DNA of 64,000 nucleotides from Sphingobacterium sp. N143 (GTDB taxonomy: Bacteria; Bacteroidota; Bacteroidia; Sphingobacteriales; Sphingobacteriaceae), in assembly GCF_030325625.1 (NCBI RefSeq), contig NZ_JACAIS010000011.1, positions 124,001 through 188,000 of the forward strand, read 5' to 3'. A program made the translations under genes and the position numbers. Position 1 is the stretch's first letter. Each line of letters opens with the position of its first letter. Below are positions 9,057 to 17,288 of this stretch, in pieces. The notes beneath the pieces are model-generated. The model searched no databases. It had not been told where the DNA came from and saw only the letters and a program-made list of their open reading frames with translations.

Positions 9057-10037
9057 ATGCTCAAGGATACATTTGGACGCATACACAACTACCTACGGAT
9101 ATCCCTTACCGATAACTGCAACTTACGCTGCTTCTATTGTATGCCCGAGGAGGACTATGCGTTCACACCGCAGCAGCAACTGATGCAGGCCGATGAAATC
9201 GGGCAACTTGCACAGCTGTTCGTCGAACAGGGGGTGACCAAGATCCGCCTGACAGGTGGTGAGCCGCTGGTGCGCAAAGACGCTCCCGCCATCATCGAAA
9301 AGCTTGCGCAGCTTCCCGTCGAACTGCATATGACCACCAATGGTATCCGCATCGACGACATGTTGCCACAGATCGTTGCCGCCGGATTTAAAAGCATCAA
9401 TATCAGCCTGGACACCTTGCGCCCTGAGCGCTTCTTGCAGATTACCCGAAGAAATTACTATGCACGTGTTCGTGCCAATATTGATCTGCTCCTGCAGCAT
9501 GCAATTCCTACCAAAATCAATATGGTCGTCATGAAGGGTGTGAATGACGACGAGATCCTTGATTTTGTGGCACTCACCAAAGACAATCCCCTGGAGGTCC
9601 GTTTTATTGAATTCATGCCCTTTAGTGGCAACCGGTGGACCAGCAACCAAGTGCTTACCTATGCCGATATTTTGGCCAGCGTGCGTACACAGTATGCGGT
9701 ACAGCCACAGTCGCCCGGTCCCAACGATACTGCCAAGGCCTTCAGCATTGTGGGGCATCAAGGACGGATAGCCATGATCAGTACCATGAGCGCCCCTTTC
9801 TGCGCCGGATGCAACCGCATACGGCTCACCGCAGATGGCAAATTAAAAAATTGCCTATTCTCGGCCCATGAGACCGACCTGCTGACCAGCCTTCGGGCCG
9901 GTGGCGACGTCCTGCCCCTGATCCATGAAAATATCCGGTCCAAGGCCCAGGCCCTGGGTGGACAGCTGAACGAAAATTTTGAAAACATAGATACCGATTT
10001 TCTAAAAAATCGAAGTATGATAACGATAGGCGGATGA
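9057..10037 (+). CDS. moaA: GTP 3',8-cyclase, radical SAM
   Basis: MoaA carries out the first step of molybdopterin synthesis, turning GTP into 3',8-cyclo-GTP together with MoaC. The 326-residue protein carries the N-terminal radical-SAM 4Fe-4S site CNLRCFYC (near residue 22), the SAM-contacting TGGEPLVRKD segment, and the C-terminal second-cluster motif FCAGCNRIRLTADGKLKNC. It ends in Gly-Gly (TIGG), the flexible tail that reaches into the active site of genuine MoaA. The stop overlaps the next start by 4 nt (ATGA), indicating translational coupling to the MocA-MoeA fusion. Confidence 0.95.
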   Translation: MLKDTFGRIHNYLRISLTDNCNLRCFYCMPEEDYAFTPQQQLMQADEIGQLAQLFVEQGVTKIRLTGGEPLVRKDAPAIIEKLAQLPVELHMTTNGIRIDDMLPQIVAAGFKSINISLDTLRPERFLQITRRNYYARVRANIDLLLQHAIPTKINMVVMKGVNDDEILDFVALTKDNPLEVRFIEFMPFSGNRWTSNQVLTYADILASVRTQYAVQPQSPGPNDTAKAFSIVGHQGRIAMISTMSAPFCAGCNRIRLTADGKLKNCLFSAHETDLLTSLRAGGDVLPLIHENIRSKAQALGGQLNENFENIDTDFLKNRSMITIGG

Positions 10038-11803
10038 CAAAAAAAACAGGTATAATCATTTTGGCCGCAGGCAGTTCCTCGCGACTCGGCCAGCCCAAGC
10101 AGCTCCTTGAATTTGAAGGCCAAACCTTACTTAGACGTATCAGTACCGAAGCAGTCGCCTTTTCGGGCGGACCTGTGCAACTGATTCTGGGCAGTCATAA
10201 CGAGACCATTGGTGCTACAGTACAGGACCTGGACATCGGGTTGAGCATCAATCCCAACTGGCAAACCGGGATGTCTTCGTCCATCCGCACTGGACTGCAG
10301 GATCTCTTGTCCAAGCATCCTGACCTGGAGCGCTGTATCATCTGTCTCTGCGACCAGCCCTTTGTGGACCGCGGGGTTTTCCAGCAGCTGCAGCAGCTTG
10401 CCGACAGCTCCGGAAAAGGCATCGTTGCCTGCAGTTTTGACCATACACTGGGGGCTCCTGTTCTATTCGACAAAAAATATTTCAACGCACTTAGCGCACT
10501 GCAAGGCAGCCAAGGTGCCAAGAACATCATCGCCCAATACCCCAGTGACTGTACGGCCTTTCCTTTCGAGGCCGCGGCATACGATATCGACAGCGAAGCA
10601 GAATATTTCAGACTGCCCCATCAGCTGGTGAGCGTGGAGCAGGCACAACGCATCATCAGCTATTTTTCACCGGCCTCGAATATGCTCCAGTTGCCCATTT
10701 CCGAGGCCCTGGGCTACACACTGTCCGAGGCTGTCGTTGCAGCACAGGCGATCCCCAATTTTGCACAGTCCTCCATGGACGGCTATGCCATCCGCTACAA
10801 TGACCGCGACCTTGAGCTTCCCGTCACCGACAAGATCCCGGCCGGAAGTACGCAGCAGAAGCAGCTCGACATCGGCACGGCCATGCGCATCTATACCGGA
10901 GCCCCACTGCCCCTGGGTGCCGATACTGTGGTGATGCAGGAGAAAGTGCAGCTGACCGAAAATGGCAGCATCAAGATAAAAGACAGCGAACTTCGGACGG
11001 GCGACCATGTACGGTCCAAGGGTTCAGAAGCAGATGCCGGGAGCATGGCCATGATGCCAGGCACCTACCTGAGCCCGGCCGCTATCGGATACCTTGCCGG
11101 TGTAGGCTGTACACATGTCCATGTATTTGCCCCACCCCGCGTTACGGTCATCCTTACTGGAGATGAACTGCGCCCCCTGGGCAGCCCCCTCGGCTTTGGT
11201 GAGGTCTATGAGTCCAACTCCTACCAGCTCCGTGCTGCCCTCAGCCAGTTGGGTATCCGGGAGATCAATGTCAAACATGTGCTCGACGATAAGCCACAGT
11301 TGCAGCAGGCCATGGAAGCTGCGCTCGCCCAGACCGATGTTGTACTGCTGGTGGGTGGTGTCAGTGTGGGCGATTACGATTATGTCGTGGATGTCGCCAA
11401 AAGCTGCGGCGTGACCCAGCGCTTTCACCGCATTCGGCAGAAACCCGGAAAACCGCTGTTTTTCGGCACCAAAGACGAAAAGCTCGTATTTGGCCTACCC
11501 GGCAATCCATCTTCTGCCCTGACCTGCTTTTACCTATATGTGGTCCCGGCGCTGGAGCGGATCATGCAGCTTCCCCCACGCAACAGGTTGATCAAGACGG
11601 TGGCCGCCTTCCCCTATAGCAAGAAACCGGGACTAACGCACTTCCTCAAAGCCAGCTATGATGGGCATGCTGTCACGCCCCTCCACGCACAGGAATCGTA
11701 CCGACTACAGTCCTACGCACAGGCCAACTGCCTGTTGATCCTGAACGAAGATTCCAGCGGCTGCGCCCCGGGCGATGAAGTTTTTATCCACCTTTTCACC
11801 TAA
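10034..11803 (+). CDS. Fusion of MocA/MobA-like nucleotidyltransferase and MoeA
   Basis: The protein has 589 residues and two complete enzymes in one chain. Residues 1 to about 196 form an NTP-transferase of the MocA/MobA type (IIILAAGSSSRLGQPKQLL, then LCDQPFVDR). Residues from about 200 on are MoeA, molybdopterin molybdotransferase (PNFAQSSMDGYAIR, LLVGGVSVGDYDYV, VFGLPGNPSSALTCF). MoeA inserts molybdate into adenylated molybdopterin; the N-terminal domain would add a nucleotide afterwards. Xanthine-oxidase-family enzymes in bacteria use the cytosine dinucleotide form made by MocA, so CTP is the likely substrate, by inference. The fusion would channel the labile cofactor. No frameshift is seen at the junction. 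Confidence 0.9.
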   Translation: MTKKTGIIILAAGSSSRLGQPKQLLEFEGQTLLRRISTEAVAFSGGPVQLILGSHNETIGATVQDLDIGLSINPNWQTGMSSSIRTGLQDLLSKHPDLERCIICLCDQPFVDRGVFQQLQQLADSSGKGIVACSFDHTLGAPVLFDKKYFNALSALQGSQGAKNIIAQYPSDCTAFPFEAAAYDIDSEAEYFRLPHQLVSVEQAQRIISYFSPASNMLQLPISEALGYTLSEAVVAAQAIPNFAQSSMDGYAIRYNDRDLELPVTDKIPAGSTQQKQLDIGTAMRIYTGAPLPLGADTVVMQEKVQLTENGSIKIKDSELRTGDHVRSKGSEADAGSMAMMPGTYLSPAAIGYLAGVGCTHVHVFAPPRVTVILTGDELRPLGSPLGFGEVYESNSYQLRAALSQLGIREINVKHVLDDKPQLQQAMEAALAQTDVVLLVGGVSVGDYDYVVDVAKSCGVTQRFHRIRQKPGKPLFFGTKDEKLVFGLPGNPSSALTCFYLYVVPALERIMQLPPRNRLIKTVAAFPYSKKPGLTHFLKASYDGHAVTPLHAQESYRLQSYAQANCLLILNEDSSGCAPGDEVFIHLFT

Positions 11804-11824
11804 ACAGACCTAACCCAATAGACC

Positions 11825-12559
11825 ATGCAGTTTGAGCTTTTTTACGTTTTTTTATTTATCCTTGCCTTTCTCTATTCCGCTGTGGGGCATGGTGGCGCAA
11901 GCGGTTACCTGGCCCTGATGGCCCTATATGGCATCGCCCCACAGGAAATGAAACCAACCGCTTTAGTACTTAATCTTTTTGTTTCATTAACTTCTTTTAT
12001 ACAGTATTACAGAGGTCATTATTTCAAGAGAAACCTTTTTCTTATTGTTGCTGCAGCCTCGGTACCCATGGCCTTTATCGGGGGCACCATCACCCTCGAT
12101 GATCATCTTTATAAGCGGATTCTGGGCGCTTTGCTGCTGTTCCCCATCTTTAGGTTCTTCTTTTTCCGAAGCCCTGCCGAGGCGGAGCTCAAGCCGTACA
12201 ATAGCCCTGGCGCCATAGCCATCGGGGCTGTGGTCGGACTGCTCTCCGGCATGATCGGTATCGGCGGCGGCATTATCCTGTCCCCTTTGCTCATCCTATT
12301 CAAGTGGACCGATCAAAAACAAACTGCCGCTATCAGTGCTGCATTTATTTTCGTAAATTCATTGTCGGGATTGGGCGGTATGCTCACCCAGGGCATAACA
12401 TTCAATGCCCATATGTGGCTGTATGTCATAGTCGCATTTTTAGGTGGATTGCTGGGCGCCTACCTGGGATCAAAAAAACTAAAGCAGGATGCATTGAAAT
12501 ATGTACTTGCAACTGTTCTTTTGGTCGCAGCTTATAAGCTATTGTTTACCGCAGCTTAA
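11825..12559 (+). CDS. TSUP (TauE/SafE) family membrane transporter
   Basis: This 244-residue, strongly hydrophobic protein has the family's duplicated pattern: N-terminal FLYSAVGHGGASGYLA and, in the second half, GLLSGMIGIGGGIILSPLL, with about seven to eight membrane segments. TSUP proteins move sulfur-containing anions such as sulfite or sulfoacetate; some members handle other substrates. The gene sits inside the molybdenum-cofactor operon, between moeA and a sulfite-oxidase-fold gene, so it may export sulfite, bring in a sulfur compound, or carry an oxyanion such as molybdate. No ModABC transporter is present here. The specific substrate is not visible in the sequence. Confidence 0.85.
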   Translation: MQFELFYVFLFILAFLYSAVGHGGASGYLALMALYGIAPQEMKPTALVLNLFVSLTSFIQYYRGHYFKRNLFLIVAAASVPMAFIGGTITLDDHLYKRILGALLLFPIFRFFFFRSPAEAELKPYNSPGAIAIGAVVGLLSGMIGIGGGIILSPLLILFKWTDQKQTAAISAAFIFVNSLSGLGGMLTQGITFNAHMWLYVIVAFLGGLLGAYLGSKKLKQDALKYVLATVLLVAAYKLLFTAA

Positions 12560-12581
12560 TGTGTATGATGAAAAACAACTC

Positions 12582-13151
12582 ATGATGAAAACAACTCTTG
12601 TCACCCTATTGTTCTCCCTGCTGAGCATCTTGCTTTATGGTCAGCAGCAGACAGCTATTTCCATTTGGGTCCATCAAAAAAAACAGGCCAGCATTGGCCT
12701 GGAGCAGCTCCGTAACCTACCACAGCAGCAGCTCGACAGCCTGCGTATCTATAACCATGCCGGCAGCTATCGGTCTACTCTTCAGCAGATCAAAGGTGTC
12801 CTGCTCAAAGACATATTAAAAGAGGTACGCTTTGGCGAAGGGTCGCCCAAGGAACTGAGTGAATATTACCTCATCGCCAAGGCAAAAGACGGCTATAAAG
12901 TGGTGTTTTCCTGGAATGAGCTATTCAACAGCCCCCTGGGCGATAAAGTGCTGCTTGTCACCAATATCAGCCAAGCGAGCCAGGGCAAGCAAAAAGATGG
13001 ATTTGCCCTACTGTCGCCCAAAGATATCGCGACAGGCCGAAGATATGTCAAGGACCTGGAAAGCATTCAAATCCGGCGCATAGACAATCAGCACATTGGT
13101 GAGCCCCGTAAACGATCCGGAAAAACTCGATCAGAAATAAATAGAAAATAA
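12582..13151 (+). CDS. Secreted sulfite-oxidase-fold (molybdopterin-binding domain) small protein
   Basis: The protein has 189 residues from the ATG at 12582; a second ATG follows directly at 12585. An N-terminal signal peptide ends near LLYGQQQ. The body contains SIWVHQKKQASIGLEQL, GVLLKDILKEV, YYLIAKAKDGYKVVFSWNE and LLSPKDIATGRRYVKDLE, which fit the 'oxidoreductase molybdopterin-binding' (SUOX-like) domain in a stand-alone periplasmic form. The cofactor-ligating cysteine expected of true sulfite oxidases is not evident, so it may be a non-catalytic cofactor-binding or substrate-binding relative. Its place in the cofactor operon, right after a TSUP transporter, supports a link to molybdopterin or sulfur oxyanions, which is inference. 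Confidence 0.6.
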   Translation: MMKTTLVTLLFSLLSILLYGQQQTAISIWVHQKKQASIGLEQLRNLPQQQLDSLRIYNHAGSYRSTLQQIKGVLLKDILKEVRFGEGSPKELSEYYLIAKAKDGYKVVFSWNELFNSPLGDKVLLVTNISQASQGKQKDGFALLSPKDIATGRRYVKDLESIQIRRIDNQHIGEPRKRSGKTRSEINRK

Positions 13152-13170
13152 GACCAGAAAGCCACAAAAA

Positions 13171-13398
13171 ATGAAAGTTCATGTAAAGACATTCGGCTCT
13201 TTGACCGACATATTGGAAAAAGAATTTGAGACCAGCGCCACAGACACAGCAGACCTATTGGCCGTGCTGATAGCTCAGCATCAGGAACTGGCCAATCGCA
13301 ACCTACTGATCGCAGTAAACAATACAGTGGTCCATACGGCCGTCGAGCTGAAGGAAAATGATCAGGTTGCCCTGATGCCACCTTATTCTGGAGGGTAA
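13171..13398 (+). CDS. moaD: Molybdopterin synthase small (sulfur carrier) subunit
   Basis: The 75-residue protein has the ubiquitin-like MoaD/ThiS size and ends in MPPYSGG. The terminal Gly-Gly is adenylated by MoeB and converted to a thiocarboxylate that donates sulfur to precursor Z in complex with MoaE. VKTFGSLTDILE near the start and the late LKENDQVALMPPYSGG segment are typical. The gene is followed 3 bp later by moeB and then moaE, a complete molybdopterin synthase set. Confidence 0.9.
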   Translation: MKVHVKTFGSLTDILEKEFETSATDTADLLAVLIAQHQELANRNLLIAVNNTVVHTAVELKENDQVALMPPYSGG

Positions 13399-13401
13399 GT
13401 C

Positions 13402-14505
13402 ATGGCAACGGAGCGTTATTCAAGACACTATGCCTTAAAAGGTTTTGGTGCGTCTGGTCAGCAAAAGCTACAGGATGCCCGGGTTCTTGTCGTGGGTGCT
13501 GGAGGCCTGGGCTGTCCGGCCCTGCAATTTCTTGCCGCTGCCGGAGTGGGCAGCCTGGGCATCATCGACCATGACCGGATAGAGCTTAGCAATCTACAGC
13601 GTCAGCTGCTGTACGACAGTGAGGATATCGGTTTGGCAAAAGCAACGGTGGCCGCCACTAAACTACGGCGGCTCAATCCCGAGGTAAGCATCCAGGCATA
13701 TGTCGAACAAATCCATGCCAAAAATGCGGCCCAATACCTACAAGACTATGATCTTGTGCTGGACTGCACCGACAATTTCGCTGCCCGCTATTTGCTTTGC
13801 GATGCTTGTAAACTCTTGGATAAGCCCCTTATTTTTGGGGCCATCTATCAATATGAAGGGCAGCTTGCCGTATTCAATGTCGCCGATGCCCAGGGACAAA
13901 AAACGACTTACAGGCATCTGTTTCCACATCCTCCGGGTCCGTTGGAGGCTCCCGACTGCAATACCGCAGGCGTACTGGGTGTGCTGCCCGGCATCATCGG
14001 TACCATGCAGGCCACCGAAGCCATCAAGTTGCTGGCAGGTATCGGCACCCTTCTTAGCAATACCCTGATGACCATCAATATCCTTGACAACAGCACTTTG
14101 ACACTGGATATCCCACGAGCTATGCCGCTGGAAGGCAACTATCCCAGTTCCCTGGCAGCATTAAAAGACTTCGATTATATCAGTTTCTGTGGCATGCCGA
14201 ATGCTATACAAGAGATCAGCCCACAACAGCTGATACAGGAGTGGCGGGATCCGGACCACCTGCTCATCGACCTGCGGAATGCCGAAGAGATGCCCAGGCT
14301 TCCGGTAGACCATCTTCCTATTCCCCTGGCCACACTGGCTGCCCAGGTCGAAAAGATAAACCGCTCACGCGTCATCTTTATCTGCCAGACGGGAAAAAGA
14401 AGTCTGGCCGCAGCCCAGTTTCTGCAGCAACAATACCCGGGCAGGTACCAAATCGTTCATCTCGCTGGTGGCATGGACGCCTTGCAGCCCTATTTACATA
14501 ATTAA
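13402..14505 (+). CDS. moeB: MoaD-activating E1-like enzyme with C-terminal rhodanese domain
   Basis: Residues 1 to about 250 form the ThiF/MoeB adenylation domain: RYSRHYALKGFG, nucleotide loop VVGAGGLGCPALQFLAAAG, SNLQRQLLY, and DCNTAGVLGVLPGIIG with the conserved Cys. From about residue 270 there is a rhodanese domain whose active loop is ICQTGKRSLAAAQFL. It adenylates the MoaD C terminus and may also deliver the sulfur through the rhodanese Cys. The zinc-binding CxxC pairs of classical MoeB are missing: the first is replaced by TYRHLF and no second pair is seen. At 367 residues it is the normal length for a MoeB-rhodanese protein. Confidence 0.88.
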   Translation: MATERYSRHYALKGFGASGQQKLQDARVLVVGAGGLGCPALQFLAAAGVGSLGIIDHDRIELSNLQRQLLYDSEDIGLAKATVAATKLRRLNPEVSIQAYVEQIHAKNAAQYLQDYDLVLDCTDNFAARYLLCDACKLLDKPLIFGAIYQYEGQLAVFNVADAQGQKTTYRHLFPHPPGPLEAPDCNTAGVLGVLPGIIGTMQATEAIKLLAGIGTLLSNTLMTINILDNSTLTLDIPRAMPLEGNYPSSLAALKDFDYISFCGMPNAIQEISPQQLIQEWRDPDHLLIDLRNAEEMPRLPVDHLPIPLATLAAQVEKINRSRVIFICQTGKRSLAAAQFLQQQYPGRYQIVHLAGGMDALQPYLHN

Positions 14506-14517
14506 GACAACACAGAT

Positions 14518-14958
14518 ATGACTCAGGCAATACACAATATATTTATCCAGGGGCCCATCCCTCCTGGTCTGGTGGCCGAATCCATCAGCAAGCACAGTAC
14601 CAAAACCGCCATTGGCGCCCATAGCATCTTTCTGGGGCAGATCCGTGCCGACCAAGTGGACGGTAAGACTGTTGCGGCCATAGAATATACCTGCAATCAG
14701 GACATTGCCCTGCAGCAGATGGCCGACATCAGGGCCGAGGTATTTAACAAATATGAACTCAGCTGCATGCATGTCTACCACAGTGAAGGTTATATTGCCG
14801 CTGGCGAAATATGCTTCTTTGTATTTACCTCTGCCGCCCACCGCAAGGCAGCTATGGCTGCCTGCGAAGAGCTCGTTGAGCGGATCAAAAAAGAACTTCC
14901 TATCTGGGGAAAAGAAATATTTGAAGACGAATCACATCAATGGAAAATTAACAGATAA
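14518..14958 (+). CDS. moaE: Molybdopterin synthase catalytic (large) subunit
   Basis: MoaE converts cyclic pyranopterin monophosphate to molybdopterin using MoaD thiocarboxylate. The 146-residue protein shows GAHSIFLGQIRAD, VAAIEYTC, CMHVYHSEGYIAAGE and the C-terminal ELPIWGKEIFED, which contains the conserved active-site Lys. Length is normal for the family. It follows moeB by 12 bp, and a single base separates its stop from the start of moaC-mogA, so the two are probably translationally coupled. Confidence 0.93.
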   Translation: MTQAIHNIFIQGPIPPGLVAESISKHSTKTAIGAHSIFLGQIRADQVDGKTVAAIEYTCNQDIALQQMADIRAEVFNKYELSCMHVYHSEGYIAAGEICFFVFTSAAHRKAAMAACEELVERIKKELPIWGKEIFEDESHQWKINR

Positions 14959-14959
14959 C

Positions 14960-15871
14960 ATGGTTGATATAACAGCTAAAAGCCCTACATTACGTAAAGC
15001 AATTGCCCTGGCTACAGTCAAGGTCTCAAATGAAAATACCATCATGATGGTCGAACAGCGACAGGTCCCCAAGGGTGATGTGTTTGAATTTGCGCGGGCC
15101 TCCGCGCTGCTGGCCATCAAGAAAACAGGTGATATGATCCCCGACTGCCATCCTCTTCCCGTAGAATACGCCAACGTACGCTATAGCCTATCGGATCTGC
15201 AGATTTTTATTGAAGTCGAGGTGCACACGATCTATAAGACCGGTGTAGAAGTTGAAGCCATGCATGGAGCCTCCGTTGCAGCCCTGGTGATCTACGATAT
15301 GCTGAAGCCTGTGGATAAGCAGGTTGAAATAGGTGGTATCCGGCTCCTGGAGAAACAGGGTGGCAAGAGCAGTGAGTCCCGCCCCTGGGTCGAGCAGCTC
15401 CAGGCCGCTGTGGTGGTATGCAGCGATTCCGTGGCACAGGGCATCAAATCCGATGTTTCGGGCAGGCTGCTGGTCGAGCTTCTTGAAAAGCAAGGACTGA
15501 AAGACATCCGTTATGAAGTGGTCCCAGATGAAGCCCGGGCCATCGCTAGCGCTGTGGAGCAATGCCTCTCGGCAGAGATTGACCTCCTGGTCTTTACCGG
15601 TGGCACGGGGCTTTCCGAACGGGATATCACCCCCGAAACCGTAGCCCCCTATATTACCAAACACATTCCCGGTATTATGGAGACCTCCCGGCAGTATGGG
15701 CAACAACGGGTCAAGACCGCCATGCTTTCCCGAGGCATTTCAGGCTTTGCCGGCCGCACACTGATCCTCACCCTTCCGGGATCTCCCGGTGCTGTCAGGG
15801 AAAGTATCACAGCTCTGTTTCCACAGGTCCTACATGTCTTTCAGGTACGTGAAAATAAAAGGCATGATTAA
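14960..15871 (+). CDS. Bifunctional MoaC-MogA/MoaB fusion
   Basis: The ATG at 14960, one base after moaE, gives 303 residues starting MVDITAKSPTLRKAIALA; a longer open frame upstream only overlaps moaE. Residues 1 to about 150 are MoaC, cyclic pyranopterin monophosphate synthase (KGDVFEFARASALLAIKKT, MIPDCHPLPVEYA, VEAMHGASVAAL). Residues from about 155 are MogA/MoaB, molybdopterin adenylyltransferase (VVVCSDSVAQG, VFTGGTGLSERDITPE, LTLPGSPGAVRE). The protein thus joins the second step and the adenylation that precedes MoeA. The MoaC/MoaB bifunctional arrangement is a recognised family. It is the last gene of the operon. Confidence 0.92.
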   Translation: MVDITAKSPTLRKAIALATVKVSNENTIMMVEQRQVPKGDVFEFARASALLAIKKTGDMIPDCHPLPVEYANVRYSLSDLQIFIEVEVHTIYKTGVEVEAMHGASVAALVIYDMLKPVDKQVEIGGIRLLEKQGGKSSESRPWVEQLQAAVVVCSDSVAQGIKSDVSGRLLVELLEKQGLKDIRYEVVPDEARAIASAVEQCLSAEIDLLVFTGGTGLSERDITPETVAPYITKHIPGIMETSRQYGQQRVKTAMLSRGISGFAGRTLILTLPGSPGAVRESITALFPQVLHVFQVRENKRHD

Positions 15872-15876
15872 ACATA

Positions 15877-15923
15877 GTCCATTTCATCCGGCAGCAAAAT
15901 ACAGGCTGCTCGATGAAATGGAC
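15877..15923. terminator. Hairpin terminator between convergent moaC-mogA and cysteine desulfurase
   Basis: Arms GTCCATTTCATC (15877-15888) and GATGAAATGGAC (15912-15923) pair perfectly, and GCAGC/GCTGC extends the stem inward. It lies between two converging genes and probably stops transcription both ways, although the flanking U-runs are weak. Confidence 0.75.
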
Positions 15924-15975
15924 CATACCTAATAGCACCTGCACTTATATGAAGTAAAAGTACAACATTAAGGGT

Positions 15976-17109
15976 TCAATACCTTAATTTTGAAACAGAT
16001 TGAGTTATCCGATCAATCACTGACCTGATCTCGGCTTCCGTAGTCGAGCGGCCCAGGCTGAAGCGTAACGACGAGAGCGCCTCACTGTCTGAAAGCCCCA
16101 TTGCCTGAAGCACATGTGAAGGTCTTGAGGTGACAGCAGAACAGGCCGAGCCGCTGGAAACCGAAATTGTGCCCAGATCACGGATAAGCTGTTCGGACAG
16201 TACCCCTGGAAAACAGATATTACTGGTATTATAAAGCCGATGCTGGGCAGTACCGTTACGGAATGTGCCCACGATTTGCAGCAGCCCGTCCTCCAAAAGA
16301 TCCCGGAGCCCACCAATACGGGTTTCATCGGCCTGGAGCTGTGCCATGGCCAGGCTGAGGGCTTTCCCCATCCCGACAATACCGGGTACATTGAGTGTCC
16401 CGCTCCGGGCTTTCCCCTGCTGCCCACCCCCATGGATCAGCGGTGACAGCTTCTTCCGGACTCCATCAGCACAATAAAGGCCACCTATCCCTTTAGGACC
16501 ATAGAATTTATGCGCCGAAAAAGCCATCATATCCACATCCAAGTCCCTGACATCGATACGGACCTTACCCACGGCCTGTGTGGCATCGCAGAGCAGCAAA
16601 GCTCCCTGTCGATGCGCCGCCGCAGCGATCTGTCTGATCGGATGGATCACTCCGGTTTCATTATTTACCAGCATCACACAGACCAATAGTGTCTCGCTCG
16701 TGATCGCTGCCGCCAATTGCTCCAGATCGATCATGCCATCAGCGCCTACAGGCAAAAAACTGACCTGATAACCAAGTGCTGCAATCGCCTCACAGGTATG
16801 CAGTACCGCCTTATGTTCGCTAGCAACGGTCAGGATATGTTTCCTTGCTGCCGGCAGGAGTCCTTTGATGGCTAAATTGACCGCTTCCGTCGCACCCGAA
16901 GTATATACAATATTGCTGGCCCTGGTCCCCAGTAGATCGGCCATGTCCTCCGTATATTGCTCCACGCTGTCCGCTATGCTGAGGCTCTGGAGATGGGAAC
17001 CGCTCGGATTGGCGTAGCTTTGCGAAAAGAAAGGCAACATCGTTTCCAAGACACGTTCATCTACAGGTGTCGTCGCATTATAGTCCAGATAGATAAAATT
17101 TGAATCCAT
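15976..17109 (-). CDS. Cysteine desulfurase, NifS/IscS class
   Basis: This PLP enzyme of 377 residues removes sulfur from cysteine as a protein persulfide. Visible features are LDYNATTPVDERVL at the start, the PLP lysine in FSAHKFYGPKGIGGLY (near residue 200) and the sulfur-carrying Cys in the SSGSACSAVTSRPSHVLQAMG-type loop (GSACSA). It faces the end of the molybdenum cofactor operon, so likely roles are supply of sulfur to MoaD through the MoeB rhodanese, or sulfuration of hydroxylase cofactor with XdhC. A housekeeping Fe-S role cannot be excluded; no IscU/SufU gene is adjacent. A perfect 18-bp palindrome lies 50 bp upstream of its start. Confidence 0.9.
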   Translation of the reverse strand: MDSNFIYLDYNATTPVDERVLETMLPFFSQSYANPSGSHLQSLSIADSVEQYTEDMADLLGTRASNIVYTSGATEAVNLAIKGLLPAARKHILTVASEHKAVLHTCEAIAALGYQVSFLPVGADGMIDLEQLAAAITSETLLVCVMLVNNETGVIHPIRQIAAAAHRQGALLLCDATQAVGKVRIDVRDLDVDMMAFSAHKFYGPKGIGGLYCADGVRKKLSPLIHGGGQQGKARSGTLNVPGIVGMGKALSLAMAQLQADETRIGGLRDLLEDGLLQIVGTFRNGTAQHRLYNTSNICFPGVLSEQLIRDLGTISVSSGSACSAVTSRPSHVLQAMGLSDSEALSSLRFSLGRSTTEAEIRSVIDRITQSVSKLRY

Positions 17110-17158
17110 CCCTAAAGCTAACCACTATAGACGGAACAACCTAATAAAACAGGTGTAC

Positions 17159-17176
17159 ATTCTAAAATTTTAGAAT
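17159..17176. promoter_or_regulatory. Perfect 18-bp palindrome, candidate operator
   Basis: ATTCTAAAATTTTAGAAT is its own reverse complement. It lies between the divergent cysteine desulfurase (start 17109) and LacI-type regulator (start 17289). It lacks the central CG usual for LacI-family operators, so it probably belongs to another dimeric regulator, perhaps of iron or sulfur status. Confidence 0.5.
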
Positions 17177-17288
17177 AAAGGGAAATGGTTGGTTAATGAA
17201 AGATTCGTTTAGAAAGGCATTATCCTATCAACCGTATATGAATTGTTTTTAGTAATTTGTAGCGTATTTATTAAACCTATCAAAAACA

